Part shown: one piece after another, positions 51,863 through 60,576 of the stretch | How positions within the stretch are numbered: position 1 is the first letter of the stretch | How the letters are laid out: each line of letters starts with the position of its first letter | Assembly: GCA_947651395.1 (NCBI GenBank) | Contig: CANSYW010000001.1 | Span: 186,001-250,000, forward strand | DNA length: 64,000 bases | DNA from: an uncultured Pseudoflavonifractor sp. | GTDB taxonomy: Bacteria; Bacillota; Clostridia; Oscillospirales; Oscillospiraceae | Direction: 5' to 3' | The notes under the pieces: model-generated | Databases searched by the model: none | Told to the model about the DNA's origin: nothing | The model's input: only the letters and a program-made list of their open reading frames with translations | Translations under genes and position numbers: made by a program

Positions 51863-52773
51863 GCGCTCTCCTCCCCGGCCGCAATGGCCTGGGCCAGCCG
51901 TCCGCCGCAACGATCCAGAAGCGCCTGGGCGGGCACGGCCTCCAGCCCCGTCTTCACCATCAGGATGGCCAGCTTCACATGGCCTCCCGCCCGCCGCAAG
52001 CTCTCCTCCGCCTCCTCCGGCCCCGTGCCGGTGGCGTGAATGATCAGCCGCTTGGCCCGGTCGGTCAGCTTTTGATTGCTCGCCTTCAGATCCACCATCA
52101 GGTTTCCGTAGACCTTACCCAGTTTGATCATGGAGCAGGTCGTCAGCATATTGAGCACCATCTTCTGCGCGGTGCCTGATTTCATGCGGGTGGAGCCGGA
52201 GATCACCTCCGGGCCCACCAGAGGGGCGATGGTCACCTCACAGAGCCCCTCCAGTTTGGAACGGGCGTTGGTACAAAGGCCGATGGTCACCGCCCCCCGG
52301 TCTCTGGCCCGCTCCAGAGCGGCCAGGACATAGGGCGCCCCGCCGCTGGCCGTGATGCCCACCACGGCGTCGGCGCTCCCCACTTCCAGCCGATCCACCA
52401 GGGCGATCCCCTCCTCCCGGCTGTCCTCGCACCCCTCCACCGGATGGCGCAGGGCGATGTCCCCACCCGCTATGTAGCCCTGAACCATGTCCGGATCCAC
52501 GCCGAAGGTGGGCAGGCACTCGGAGGCGTCCAGCACCCCCAGCCGCCCAGAGGTTCCGGCCCCCAGATAAATGAGCCTTCCTCCGCGCTGAAAGCATCCG
52601 CAAATGAACTCCACCGCCTGCGCGATGTGCTCCGTCTCCCGGCCCACGGCCTCCGCCACCAGGGCATCCTGGCGGTTGATCATTGTGACCATTTCCAGGG
52701 TGGAGCAGGTATCAATATTTCGGGTCTCCTGATTGATCCCCTCTGTGGCCAGCCCGGCCAGATAGTTGTCCAT
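51859..52773 (-). CDS. murQ: N-acetylmuramic acid 6-phosphate etherase
   Basis: A 304-residue SIS-domain lyase with LGAGTSGRLGVLDASECLPTFG and the ATG-type SGTAQKMVLNMLTT motif. It removes the lactyl ether from MurNAc-6-phosphate giving GlcNAc-6-phosphate. ATG 52773 behind AAAGGAGGCAGG. First gene of the murQ-anmK-GNAT unit, divergent from the MurR/RpiR regulator. Confidence 0.96.
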   Translation of the reverse strand: MDNYLAGLATEGINQETRNIDTCSTLEMVTMINRQDALVAEAVGRETEHIAQAVEFICGCFQRGGRLIYLGAGTSGRLGVLDASECLPTFGVDPDMVQGYIAGGDIALRHPVEGCEDSREEGIALVDRLEVGSADAVVGITASGGAPYVLAALERARDRGAVTIGLCTNARSKLEGLCEVTIAPLVGPEVISGSTRMKSGTAQKMVLNMLTTCSMIKLGKVYGNLMVDLKASNQKLTDRAKRLIIHATGTGPEEAEESLRRAGGHVKLAILMVKTGLEAVPAQALLDRCGGRLAQAIAAGEESA

Positions 52774-52806
52774 ATGCCTGCCTCCTTTATTCTGATCTCT
52801 GCTCTT

Positions 52807-52835
52807 AGCCTATCCCATCCACCCCGATCTGTCAA
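52807..52835 (-). promoter_or_regulatory. Promoter of murQ-anmK
   Basis: Minus-strand TTGACA (52835-52830), 17-bp spacer, TAGGCT (52812-52807). A GAAATTTTAT element directly abuts the -35 box. Confidence 0.72.
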
Positions 52836-52877
52836 TAAAATTTCGACCAAAAAGCTAATATCCCAAAATAAAATTTC
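52835..52877. repeat. Direct repeats, candidate MurR/RpiR operators
   Basis: ATAAAATTTC occurs at 52835-52844 and 52868-52877, each followed by AAAAGCTA. They lie between the divergent murQ and rpiR promoters. The same core, read as GAAATTT, recurs in the inverted repeat before the serine hydrolase gene. Confidence 0.6.
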
Positions 52878-52885
52878 AAAAGCTA

Positions 52886-52914
52886 TAGACTTCTTTTCCC
52901 ACATTTGTTATACT
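52886..52914 (+). promoter_or_regulatory. Promoter of murR/rpiR-type regulator
   Basis: TAGACT (52886-52891), 17-bp spacer, TATACT (52909-52914), followed by AAGGAGGAGG. Confidence 0.68.
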
Positions 52915-52942
52915 GTCTAAAAGGAGGAGGTGTTGGAACCCG

Positions 52943-53833
52943 TTGAATTGTAAGCTTTTGATCAAAGAAGAGATGCACGGTTTCACCGGGACCCAGCGCC
53001 GCCTTGCCTCCTATCTTCTCGACCACAGCGGAGAGGTCATCCGCATGAGCGCAAAGGAGTTTGCCGAAGCCTGCGGCGCCTCTCCGGCGGCGGTGGTACG
53101 CTTTTCCCGAAAGCTCGGCTTCAAGGGCTTTACCGATTTGAAGCTGTGCCTGGCCCAGGAGACCGGCCAGGGGGAGGAGATCGACGAATTCCAGATCGCT
53201 ATCCGGGACAATGACGATATGGAGGCGATCCTCCGCAAAGCGGAGTGCATCCATACCCGGAATATCTCCCTCACCTGCCGGATGATAAATCCCGCCACGC
53301 TGACCCAGGCCGCGGAAAATCTCCGTGCCTGCCGGACCATTCACCTGTTTGGCCTGGGTGCCTCCGGTCTGCTGGCCCTGGACTTCCTCCATAAAGCCTC
53401 CCGGATCGGCATTCCGGCTTTCTACCACACCGACGCCCACACCAACCTGGCCACCGCCGCTCTCCTGACTCCGGAAGACGCTGTCATCGCCATCAGCTAT
53501 TCGGGAGAGACAAGGGAGACTGTTTTGGCCGCCAGGACCGCCCGGGATCGGGGCTGCAGGGTCATCGCCATCACGAAGGCCGGAGGCAATTCCCTCTCCC
53601 GCCTGGCCCATTATTCCCTCTGCATCCCCGGAGAGGAGCGCGGGCTCCGGGTGGGCGCCATGACCTCCCGCACCTCGGGTCTGTTGGTTTTGGATCTGCT
53701 CTATCTGGGCATCGCCAAGCAGGACCCGGAACGCACGGAGAAAAACCTCCGTGAGACCCGTTCCATCATTCAGGTCCTCCAGGGAGGTCGGGAACCGACG
53801 ATCAGGACCTCTCCCAAATTGCCGGACGTGTAA
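52943..53833 (+). CDS. MurR/RpiR family transcriptional regulator
   Basis: A protein of about 296 residues: N-terminal RpiR helix-turn-helix (SAKEFAEACGASPAAVVRFSRKLGFKGFTDLK) and C-terminal SIS sugar-phosphate-binding domain (IHLFGLGASGLLALDF; DAVIAISYSGETRETV). In Escherichia coli the homologue MurR responds to MurNAc-6-phosphate, the intermediate between AnmK and MurQ. The start is probably TTG 52943, 12 nt after AAGGAGG; TTG 52958 and ATG 52973 are alternatives. Divergent from murQ and upstream of the serine hydrolase/ABC genes, so it is placed to control both arms. Confidence 0.9.
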   Translation: MNCKLLIKEEMHGFTGTQRRLASYLLDHSGEVIRMSAKEFAEACGASPAAVVRFSRKLGFKGFTDLKLCLAQETGQGEEIDEFQIAIRDNDDMEAILRKAECIHTRNISLTCRMINPATLTQAAENLRACRTIHLFGLGASGLLALDFLHKASRIGIPAFYHTDAHTNLATAALLTPEDAVIAISYSGETRETVLAARTARDRGCRVIAITKAGGNSLSRLAHYSLCIPGEERGLRVGAMTSRTSGLLVLDLLYLGIAKQDPERTEKNLRETRSIIQVLQGGREPTIRTSPKLPDV

Positions 53834-53857
53834 TTTCATCTCTCCGCGGATGAAATT
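53832..53857. repeat. Inverted repeat, candidate regulator binding site
   Basis: AATTTCATC (53832-53840) and GATGAAATT (53849-53857) form perfect 9-bp arms around an 8-bp centre, straddling the rpiR stop and lying just before the serine hydrolase start. It shares the GAAATTT core with the murQ/rpiR repeats. Confidence 0.6.
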
Positions 53858-53873
53858 TGATAATAAGGGGGCG

Positions 53874-54914
53874 ATGACAGTGGACTGCTCCAAAATCAGC
53901 GAAATTTTGCGGGAGTACCGCGACAGGGGCTACTACCCCTCGGCCGTGTGCCAGGTTTTTGACGCCAGGGGGACCTTATATGAGGAAAGCTTTGGCGATG
54001 TGAGCGCCGGAACCTGGTTCGACCTGGCCTCGGTGAGCAAGCTGATCTGTACCACGCTGCTCCTCTCCGCCATGGAGGAGGGAAAGCTCTCCCCCGAGGA
54101 TCCGGCTTTGGCCCACCTGCCCCATGAGAAGCTTGGCCCTGTCACCCTGCGGCGTCTGGCGGACACCACCCTGCTCCAGCTCATGACCCACACCTCCGGC
54201 ATTGTGCCCTGGTACCCCTTCTACACCGACGGGCGGGACTTCTACACCGTTTTGGAGCAGGTACTCTCCACCACTCCCCCAGAGGAGGGCATGGCGTACA
54301 GCGACCTCAACTTCATGCTTCTGGGGCTCATCTTCACCCACGCCACCGGCCTCTCCCTGCGTCAGGGGCTGGTCCATTACATAAACGACGGCCTGGGCAT
54401 CCGAGATCTCTCCTACGGCCCGATGGAGCCCGCCTTGTGTGCCCCCTCCTGTCTGGGCAATCAGATCGAAAAGCGCATGTGCGCCGAACGGGGCCTCTCC
54501 TTTGACGGCTGGCGGCCCGACGGCGTCCCGGTCCGGGGGGCCTGCAACGACGGCAACGCCTTCTACTATTGGGGCGGCGTGAGCGGACACGCCGGTGTGT
54601 TCGCCACCGCGGGGGCCCTGTCCCAGTTGGGTCGTTTCTATCTCTCCACCCAGCGCCCCATTTTCCTCCGTGCCATGGAGGAGACGGTTCAGGGCCGGGG
54701 CCTGGGCTTTGACAAGAGCGAGGTCTTCCCCGACGGCTGCGGCCACAGCGGCTTTACCGGCACCAGCCTGTGGGTGAGCCGGACCCACGGCCTCGGAGCG
54801 GTCATTCTCACAAACAAGTTCTACCGCACCCAGGGCGAGCCACCCGGAAATTCCAACGACTTCCGAAAGGCCGTCCACTACGCCCTTCTGGGGCGAACTC
54901 CCCCTTCGGTATAA
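53874..54914 (+). CDS. Serine hydrolase, beta-lactamase family (AmiE-like)
   Basis: A 346-residue penicillin-recognising-fold hydrolase. The catalytic SxxK is S53-V-S-K56 (DLASVSKLICT), a YSD tripeptide (MAYSDLNFMLLG) supplies the second motif, and HSGFTGTSLWV lies near the C-terminus. In Bacillus subtilis the muropeptide-rescue amidase AmiE (YbbE) has this fold and is encoded next to murQ-murR; here the same context suggests removal of the peptide from MurNAc. Unlike AmiE there is no signal peptide, so it would act in the cytoplasm. The start (ATG 53874 or GTG 53880) has only a weak GGGGG site. Confidence 0.85.
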   Translation: MTVDCSKISEILREYRDRGYYPSAVCQVFDARGTLYEESFGDVSAGTWFDLASVSKLICTTLLLSAMEEGKLSPEDPALAHLPHEKLGPVTLRRLADTTLLQLMTHTSGIVPWYPFYTDGRDFYTVLEQVLSTTPPEEGMAYSDLNFMLLGLIFTHATGLSLRQGLVHYINDGLGIRDLSYGPMEPALCAPSCLGNQIEKRMCAERGLSFDGWRPDGVPVRGACNDGNAFYYWGGVSGHAGVFATAGALSQLGRFYLSTQRPIFLRAMEETVQGRGLGFDKSEVFPDGCGHSGFTGTSLWVSRTHGLGAVILTNKFYRTQGEPPGNSNDFRKAVHYALLGRTPPSV

Positions 54915-54968
54915 GCAAGGTTCCCCTTGTGAAATACAAATTCCATAAAAGAAAAGAGGTATTTTGTC

Positions 54969-56588
54969 GTGAATGTAAAGAAGTGGATCTCTGTATCTCT
55001 TGCGGGTGTTATGCTTCTGGGCACACTGGCCGGCTGCGGCGGCCCCAGCTCCAACGCCACCCCCGCTCCCCAGGACTCCACCGCCCCCGTCGGGAGCGAA
55101 GCGCCCGCCCCTGTCTCCGGCGGCACGCTCCGCTGGGGCACCGATTCTGAGCCTACCGGCTTTGATCCCCACACCAACTCCGAAGAGGCCTCCCTCCGGG
55201 TCATGAACCAGCTCTATGAGACCCTGGTGGAGCGCAACGCCGACATGACCATCTACGGACAGCTGGCTGAGAGCTGGGAGATCCCCGATGAGACCACATA
55301 CGTCTTCAAGCTGCGTGAGGGGGTCAAGTTCCACTCCGGCCGTGAGATGACCGCCGACGACGTAGTCTACACCTTTGACCGTATCCTGGGCAAGACCGAA
55401 GCCGGCGACATCGGCGCTCTGGGCAGCAAGTCCAGCTACTACGGCGGCGTCACCTCCGTGGAAGCCCTTGACACCTATACCGTCCAGTTCACGCTGGATG
55501 CCCCTAACGCCGCCTTCCTGGGTAACCTGACCAGCAACTACGGCGCCATTGTGGACAAGGATGTCATTGCGGAAAAAGGCGACCTGATGCGCGCTGACGG
55601 CGGCACCGGCCCCTTCACCCTGGGCGAATGGCTGCCGGACAACTATGTCACCGTCTCCAAGTTTGCCGACTATTGGGAGGCCGATCGGGTCAGCCTGGAC
55701 GGCATCACCTACTATCTCATCGGCGATGAGGCCGCCCGCCTGGCCGCCCTGCGCACCGGTGACATCGACTTTGCCAGCCTCTCTGCCTCCAATGTCTCCG
55801 CCGCTGAGAAGGAGGCCAACCTGAAGGTGCTCAGCTACCAGACCAACGAGTACATCGCCGTGGGCTGCAACCTCTCCACCGCCGCCCTCCAAGATCTGCG
55901 GGTACGCCAGGCAATAAGCTACGCCATGGATCGCGACACCATCATCAACGTGGTCTTCAGCGGCCAGGCCGCCCCCTGCTCCATGGTTCCTCCCGCCATG
56001 GGCCACTGGTCTCTGGACGTGTCCGATATGGATCTCTACAAGACCAATGTGGACAAGGCCAAGGAGCTGATGGAGGCTGCCGGCTACAGCGACAGTAACC
56101 GTCTGTCCCTGACCCTGGCCGCCGGTCTGATGGACTCCCTGCGCCAGGCCGCTGTGGTGCTCCAGCAGCAGCTGGCTGAGATCTACATCGACCTGGAGAT
56201 CACCAACCTGGAGTCCGGCGAGTACGTAGACATCTGGGGTAAAATGAGCACCCCTGAGGCCGGGTTTGACATGATGATCGTCAATGACGGCGCGGGCACC
56301 GACCCCAACCGCTCCATCTCCTTCTTCTTCGGCACCGGTTCCGGCGCCAATGTGTTCGGCTTCTCCAACGAGCGTATCGACGAGCTGTGCACCCTGGGCA
56401 TCGCCACCACTGACGAGGCTCTGCGCGAAGAGTATTACAATGAGGCCCAGCTGATCTGCATTGAGGACTGCACCAAGATCTGCATTGCCAGCCCCATGAA
56501 GTATTTTGTGACTTCCACCAGCGTGGAGGGCTTCTCTCCCTCTGCCGCAGACTCCAGCAACTTCCGCGACGCCTATCTGGCTCAGTGA
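54969..56588 (+). CDS. Oligopeptide ABC transporter substrate-binding lipoprotein (family 5)
   Basis: A 539-residue SBP_bac_5 lipoprotein: lipobox LAGC after a short signal peptide, a Thr/Ser/Pro linker, and the family signature region WEIPDETTYVFKLREGVKFH with DDVVYTFDRIL. It resembles DppA/OppA/AppA peptide receptors. GTG 54969 follows AAGAGGT by 8 nt. In this cluster a murein-derived peptide or muropeptide is the likely ligand; MppA of E. coli is a known murein tripeptide receptor of this family. The strongly biased codons indicate high expression. Confidence 0.92.
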   Translation: MNVKKWISVSLAGVMLLGTLAGCGGPSSNATPAPQDSTAPVGSEAPAPVSGGTLRWGTDSEPTGFDPHTNSEEASLRVMNQLYETLVERNADMTIYGQLAESWEIPDETTYVFKLREGVKFHSGREMTADDVVYTFDRILGKTEAGDIGALGSKSSYYGGVTSVEALDTYTVQFTLDAPNAAFLGNLTSNYGAIVDKDVIAEKGDLMRADGGTGPFTLGEWLPDNYVTVSKFADYWEADRVSLDGITYYLIGDEAARLAALRTGDIDFASLSASNVSAAEKEANLKVLSYQTNEYIAVGCNLSTAALQDLRVRQAISYAMDRDTIINVVFSGQAAPCSMVPPAMGHWSLDVSDMDLYKTNVDKAKELMEAAGYSDSNRLSLTLAAGLMDSLRQAAVVLQQQLAEIYIDLEITNLESGEYVDIWGKMSTPEAGFDMMIVNDGAGTDPNRSISFFFGTGSGANVFGFSNERIDELCTLGIATTDEALREEYYNEAQLICIEDCTKICIASPMKYFVTSTSVEGFSPSAADSSNFRDAYLAQ

Positions 56589-56597
56589 TCTTCCGTG

Positions 56598-56634
56598 GGA
56601 TGGGACAGCGGGCATTTTGTCCGCTGCCCCATCC
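56598..56634 (+). terminator. Hairpin after the peptide-binding protein gene
   Basis: GGATGGG-a-CAGCGG / CCGCTG-CCCCATCC with a 9-nt loop, then a pyrimidine tract CCTTCCTTATTC. Probably a partial terminator that lowers permease expression. Confidence 0.6.
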
Positions 56635-56648
56635 CCTTCCTTATTCTG

Positions 56649-56706
56649 TTGATTGCTGACAATAGTCAGCCGACTCCTCCGCCGGCTGGATATTGTCAGC
56701 AATCAA
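56649..56706 (+). repeat. Long hairpin between binding-protein and permease genes
   Basis: TTGATTGCTGACAATA (56649-56664) and its exact complement (56691-56706) form a 16-bp stem. Inside it, CAGCCG (56667-56672) pairs with CGGCTG (56683-56688). No T-run follows, so it is more likely an mRNA stability or processing element than a terminator. Confidence 0.75.
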
Positions 56707-56731
56707 AGGATCTTGACAGGAGTGTGACAGC

Positions 56732-57676
56732 ATGAAAAATTATATCTTACGCCGTATTCTTCAGGTCGTCCCTGTCCTGATCGGCATCAGTATCCTCATT
56801 TTCGCCGTGATGAAAATGATCCCCGGTGATGTGATCTCCGGTATCCTGGGCGTGGAGGCCACGCCGGAGCTGCGGGCCCAGCTGGCTGCCAAATACGGAC
56901 TGGACAGACCCTACCTGGTTCAGTATCTGGATTGGATCGGCGGAGTGCTCCACGGAGACTTCGGCGAGTCCATCCGCACCTCCGCCCCCATTCTGCCCGA
57001 GATCCTCTCCCGCTTCAAGGTCACCGCCGAGCTCACCATCCTGGCGGCCTTTATCTCCTGGATCATCGCCATCCCTCTGGGCGTTCTGGCCGCTGTAAAG
57101 CGGAACACCCTGGCGGATCGCTTTGTCCGGGTCTTCGCCCTGCTGGGCGTCTCGGTACCCAACTTTGCCCTCTCCATCCTGCTGATCCTGGTTCTCTCCC
57201 TGGCATTCAGCTATTTCCCGCCCCTGGGCTATGTGGGCTTTTTGGAGGATCCCCTGCGCAACCTCCAGATCATGATCCTCCCCGCCGCCATTCTGGGCGT
57301 GACCATCTCCGGCTCCGTGATGCGGATGACCCGCTCCTCCGTGCTGGAGGTGCTGCGGCAGGACTTCATCAAGACCGTCCGGGCCAAGGGGGCCAGCGAG
57401 CGTGTGGCCATCTTCAGGCACGCCCTTCGCAACGCCCTCATCCCCATCATTACCCTTATCGGAATGCAGATCGGCTCCCTTTTGGGCGGTGCGGTCATCG
57501 TGGAGCAGATCTTCTCGCTCCCAGGTCTGGGGCAGATGACCCTCACCGGTATCAACCAGCGGGACTATCCTGTGGTTCAGGGCTGTGTACTCTTCATCGC
57601 CTTTATCTATGTTCTGGTCAATCTGCTCACCGATCTGCTCTATGCCTATATTGACCCGCGGATCTCTTACGACTGA
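56732..57676 (+). CDS. Peptide ABC transporter permease, first
   Basis: A 314-residue DppB/AppB-type permease with six hydrophobic segments: LRRILQVVPVLIGISILIF at the start and the EAA coupling loop IKTVRAKGASERVAIFRHALRNALIP. Starts behind AGGAGTGTGA; the second permease follows after 13 bp. Confidence 0.94.
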   Translation: MKNYILRRILQVVPVLIGISILIFAVMKMIPGDVISGILGVEATPELRAQLAAKYGLDRPYLVQYLDWIGGVLHGDFGESIRTSAPILPEILSRFKVTAELTILAAFISWIIAIPLGVLAAVKRNTLADRFVRVFALLGVSVPNFALSILLILVLSLAFSYFPPLGYVGFLEDPLRNLQIMILPAAILGVTISGSVMRMTRSSVLEVLRQDFIKTVRAKGASERVAIFRHALRNALIPIITLIGMQIGSLLGGAVIVEQIFSLPGLGQMTLTGINQRDYPVVQGCVLFIAFIYVLVNLLTDLLYAYIDPRISYD

Positions 57677-57689
57677 GAGGTGAAGCCCC

Positions 57690-58526
57690 ATGAAAAAACT
57701 GTTGCAGACGCTGCGGGAGCTCTGGCGGGATCCCATGGGCAGGATCAGCCTGATCGGCATCCTTCTCATCATCCTTATGGCGATCTTCGCCCCTCAGCTC
57801 TCCCACTTCAAACCGGATAAAATGGTCGGGATGCCCAAAGCGTCCCTCAGCGCCCAATTCTGGTTCGGAACCGACAACTACGGCCGGGACATTTTCAGCC
57901 GCATCGTATACGGGGCCAGGGTCTCTCTCCAGGTGGGCCTTATCGCCGTGGGGATCGGCGCCACCGCCGGCTATGTGCTGGGCCTGATCGCCGGCTATTT
58001 TGAGGGCTGGGTGGATCGGGTCATCATGTGCCTTATGGACATCCTCTTTGCCTTCCCCTCCATTCTCCTGGCCATTCTGATCTCCACGGTGCTGGGCCGG
58101 GGTCTGGTTCCCACCATGGTGGCCATCGGGATCGTCAACATTCCCGTCTTCGCCCGGACGGTCCGGGCCTCTGTCATCTCGGCCAAGGGCTTGGAATATG
58201 TGGAAAATGCCCGCAGCGTGGGCGTAAAGACCTGGCCCATCCTCATCCGCCACATTTCCCCCAACGTGGTGGCCCCCTTTACCGTACAGGCCACCCTGGC
58301 CCTCTCCAGCGCCATTCTCACCGAGGCCTCCATGAGCTTCCTTGGCCTCGGCATTCAGCCTCCCGCCTCCTCCTGGGGCTCCATGCTCAACGAGGCCCGC
58401 ACCTTCATGGAGCAGGCCCCCTGGATGGCCATCTTCCCCGCACTTTTTATCATCATCACCATTCTGCTCTTCAACATCATGGGGGACAGCCTCCGGGACG
58501 TGCTGGATCCCAAGCTCAAGCTGTAA
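57690..58526 (+). CDS. Peptide ABC transporter permease, second
   Basis: A 278-residue DppC/AppC-type permease: FGTDNYGRDIFSRIVYGARVSL (the family's HxLGTDxxGRD region in variant form), and the EAA loop YVENARSVGVKTWPILIRHISPN. Partner of the preceding permease. ATP-binding gene follows after 15 bp. Confidence 0.94.
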   Translation: MKKLLQTLRELWRDPMGRISLIGILLIILMAIFAPQLSHFKPDKMVGMPKASLSAQFWFGTDNYGRDIFSRIVYGARVSLQVGLIAVGIGATAGYVLGLIAGYFEGWVDRVIMCLMDILFAFPSILLAILISTVLGRGLVPTMVAIGIVNIPVFARTVRASVISAKGLEYVENARSVGVKTWPILIRHISPNVVAPFTVQATLALSSAILTEASMSFLGLGIQPPASSWGSMLNEARTFMEQAPWMAIFPALFIIITILLFNIMGDSLRDVLDPKLKL

Positions 58527-58541
58527 GGGAGGGGAAGAACC

Positions 58542-59549
58542 ATGGAACATCTGTTAGAGCTGCGGAATCTCTCCATCGACCTTCCCAGAGGCAAACGGCA
58601 GTCCCCCGTCAAACTGGTGGAGGGGGTAGATCTGACCGTCCGCAAAAAGCAGAACTTCGGCGTCGTGGGGGAATCCGGCTGCGGAAAATCCATCACCTGC
58701 TCGGCCATCATGGGCCTGCTCTCCTACCCCCTTACCGTCGGGGCAGGCAGCTCCATCCGCTTTCTGAAGGAGAACGGAGAAGAGCTGGAGATCACCTCCC
58801 TCTCCCCCGCTGAGCTCCGAAAGCTCCGGGGCAAGGATATTTCCATGATCTTTCAGGAGCCGATGACCGCGCTGGACCCCATGTATACCATTGAAGAGCA
58901 GATCAACGAGACGCTTCGCTTCCACACCTCACTCTCCAAACCGGAAATGCATGAGGCCGCCCTGGCCATGCTGAAAAAGGTAAAGATCCCCCGGCCGGAG
59001 CAGATCCTGAAGGATTATCCTCACCACCTCTCCGGCGGAATGCTCCAGCGGGTAATGATCGCCATTGCTCTCATCAACAATCCCCGCCTCCTCATTGCCG
59101 ACGAGCCAACCACCGCTCTGGATGTGACCATTCAGGCCCAGATCCTGGATCTGATGAATGAACTGCGGGAGAGCTACGACACCTCCGTCATTATGATCAC
59201 CCACGACCTGGGCGTTATTGCGGAGACCTGTGAGGAGGTGGCCGTTTTCTACGCCGGCCAGGTGGTGGAACAGGCCAGTGTGGAGGAGATCTTCCGCGCC
59301 GCCGCGCACCCCTACACCGCGGGGCTTTTAAAGTCCGTGACCTCCCTGGGCGGCGAGGAGAAGATGCTCTACACCATCCAGGGCGCCGTTCCCACTGCGG
59401 GGAACTTCGGGCAGGGCTGCCGCTTTGCCGACCGCTGTGAGTATTGCGAAAGCCGCTGCCGGGAGTCCGCCCCCGCCTTGACTGAGATCTCCCCCGGCCA
59501 CCTGTGCCGCTGCTGGCTTCACGCCCCGGGAAAGGAGGCCGCCCAATGA
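58542..59549 (+). CDS. Peptide ABC transporter ATP-binding protein (DppD type)
   Basis: A 335-residue ATPase: Walker [17 protein letters not shown], signature [12 protein letters not shown], Walker [13 protein letters not shown]. The C-terminal oligopeptide extension has the cysteine-rich [20 protein letters not shown], which in relatives binds an iron-sulfur cluster. Overlaps the next ATPase gene by 4 bp. Confidence 0.95.
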   Translation: MEHLLELRNLSIDLPRGKRQSPVKLVEGVDLTVRKKQNFGVVGESGCGKSITCSAIMGLLSYPLTVGAGSSIRFLKENGEELEITSLSPAELRKLRGKDISMIFQEPMTALDPMYTIEEQINETLRFHTSLSKPEMHEAALAMLKKVKIPRPEQILKDYPHHLSGGMLQRVMIAIALINNPRLLIADEPTTALDVTIQAQILDLMNELRESYDTSVIMITHDLGVIAETCEEVAVFYAGQVVEQASVEEIFRAAAHPYTAGLLKSVTSLGGEEKMLYTIQGAVPTAGNFGQGCRFADRCEYCESRCRESAPALTEISPGHLCRCWLHAPGKEAAQ

Positions 59550-60520
59550 GTGAACACGCCGTTTTGCTGGATATTCAAAATCTCCAAACCTATTTCCCCA
59601 TTACGGGGGGCGTCTTTCAAAAAACGGTGGGCCATGTCCACGCCGTGGAGAACGTCTCCTTCCAGATCAGAGAGCAGGAGACCTTCGGCCTTGTGGGGGA
59701 ATCGGGCTGCGGAAAGTCCACCACAGGCCGCACCCTTCTGCGGCTGATCGAGCCCACCGCCGGCGAGATCCTCTTCGACGGCCAGGATCTCCGCGCCCTG
59801 TCTCAGGATGAGCTCCGGCAAAAGCGCCGGGACATGCAGCTGATTTTCCAGAACCCCTACTCCTCCCTGAATCCCCGGATGAGCGTCCGTCAGCTTCTGG
59901 AGGAGCCCCTCCAAACCCACTTTTCCCTCTCCCAGAAAGAGATGGATGAACAGGTTCTCTGGATCTCCCAGGCCGTCGGCATCGCGCCGGAACAGCTCTC
60001 CCGCTATCCCCACCAATTTTCCGGTGGGCAGCGCCAGAGGATCAGCATTGCCCGGGCCCTCATCACCAAGCCCCGCTTTGTGGTCGCCGACGAACCGGTC
60101 TCCGCCCTGGACGTCTCCATTCAGGCCCAGATCCTGAATCTGCTCCTCACCCTTCAAAAGGAGCTGAAGCTCTCCTACCTCTTCATTTCCCATGATCTGA
60201 ATGTGGTGCGCCACATCAGCAACCGGATCGGCGTGATGTACCTTGGACGCATCATGGAGCAGGGAGACACAGAGGCGGTCTACCGCAATCCCCTCCACCC
60301 CTATACCAAGGCCCTTTTGTCCGCTATCCCCAAGCTGGATCCCCTGGAGGAAAAAAGCCGCATCCGTCTGGAGGGGGACGTCCCCAGCCCGGCCGATCCT
60401 CCCAAGGGTTGTCCCTTCCACAACCGCTGTGCCAACTGCATGGAGGTCTGCAGGAACGTTGTGCCGGAGGAGCGGGAGTTGGAGCCCGGTCATTTTGTCT
60501 CCTGTCACCTATATGACTAA
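59546..60520 (+). CDS. Peptide ABC transporter ATP-binding protein (DppF type)
   Basis: A 324-residue ATPase: Walker [18 protein letters not shown], signature [15 protein letters not shown], Walker [15 protein letters not shown], and a C-terminal cysteine cluster ([15 protein letters not shown]). Heterodimer with the DppD-type subunit. ATG 59546 behind AAGGAGG. Confidence 0.95.
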   Translation: MSEHAVLLDIQNLQTYFPITGGVFQKTVGHVHAVENVSFQIREQETFGLVGESGCGKSTTGRTLLRLIEPTAGEILFDGQDLRALSQDELRQKRRDMQLIFQNPYSSLNPRMSVRQLLEEPLQTHFSLSQKEMDEQVLWISQAVGIAPEQLSRYPHQFSGGQRQRISIARALITKPRFVVADEPVSALDVSIQAQILNLLLTLQKELKLSYLFISHDLNVVRHISNRIGVMYLGRIMEQGDTEAVYRNPLHPYTKALLSAIPKLDPLEEKSRIRLEGDVPSPADPPKGCPFHNRCANCMEVCRNVVPEERELEPGHFVSCHLYD

Positions 60521-60576
60521 ACGCTCTCTCCGGGCGTCTCCCGTCCCGCTATCTCTTCGTAAAGGATGATATCCCT

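Noticed and set aside
53976-56702. A 908-codon open frame on the minus strand
   Set aside because: Antisense to the serine hydrolase and peptide-receptor genes; no recognisable domain.
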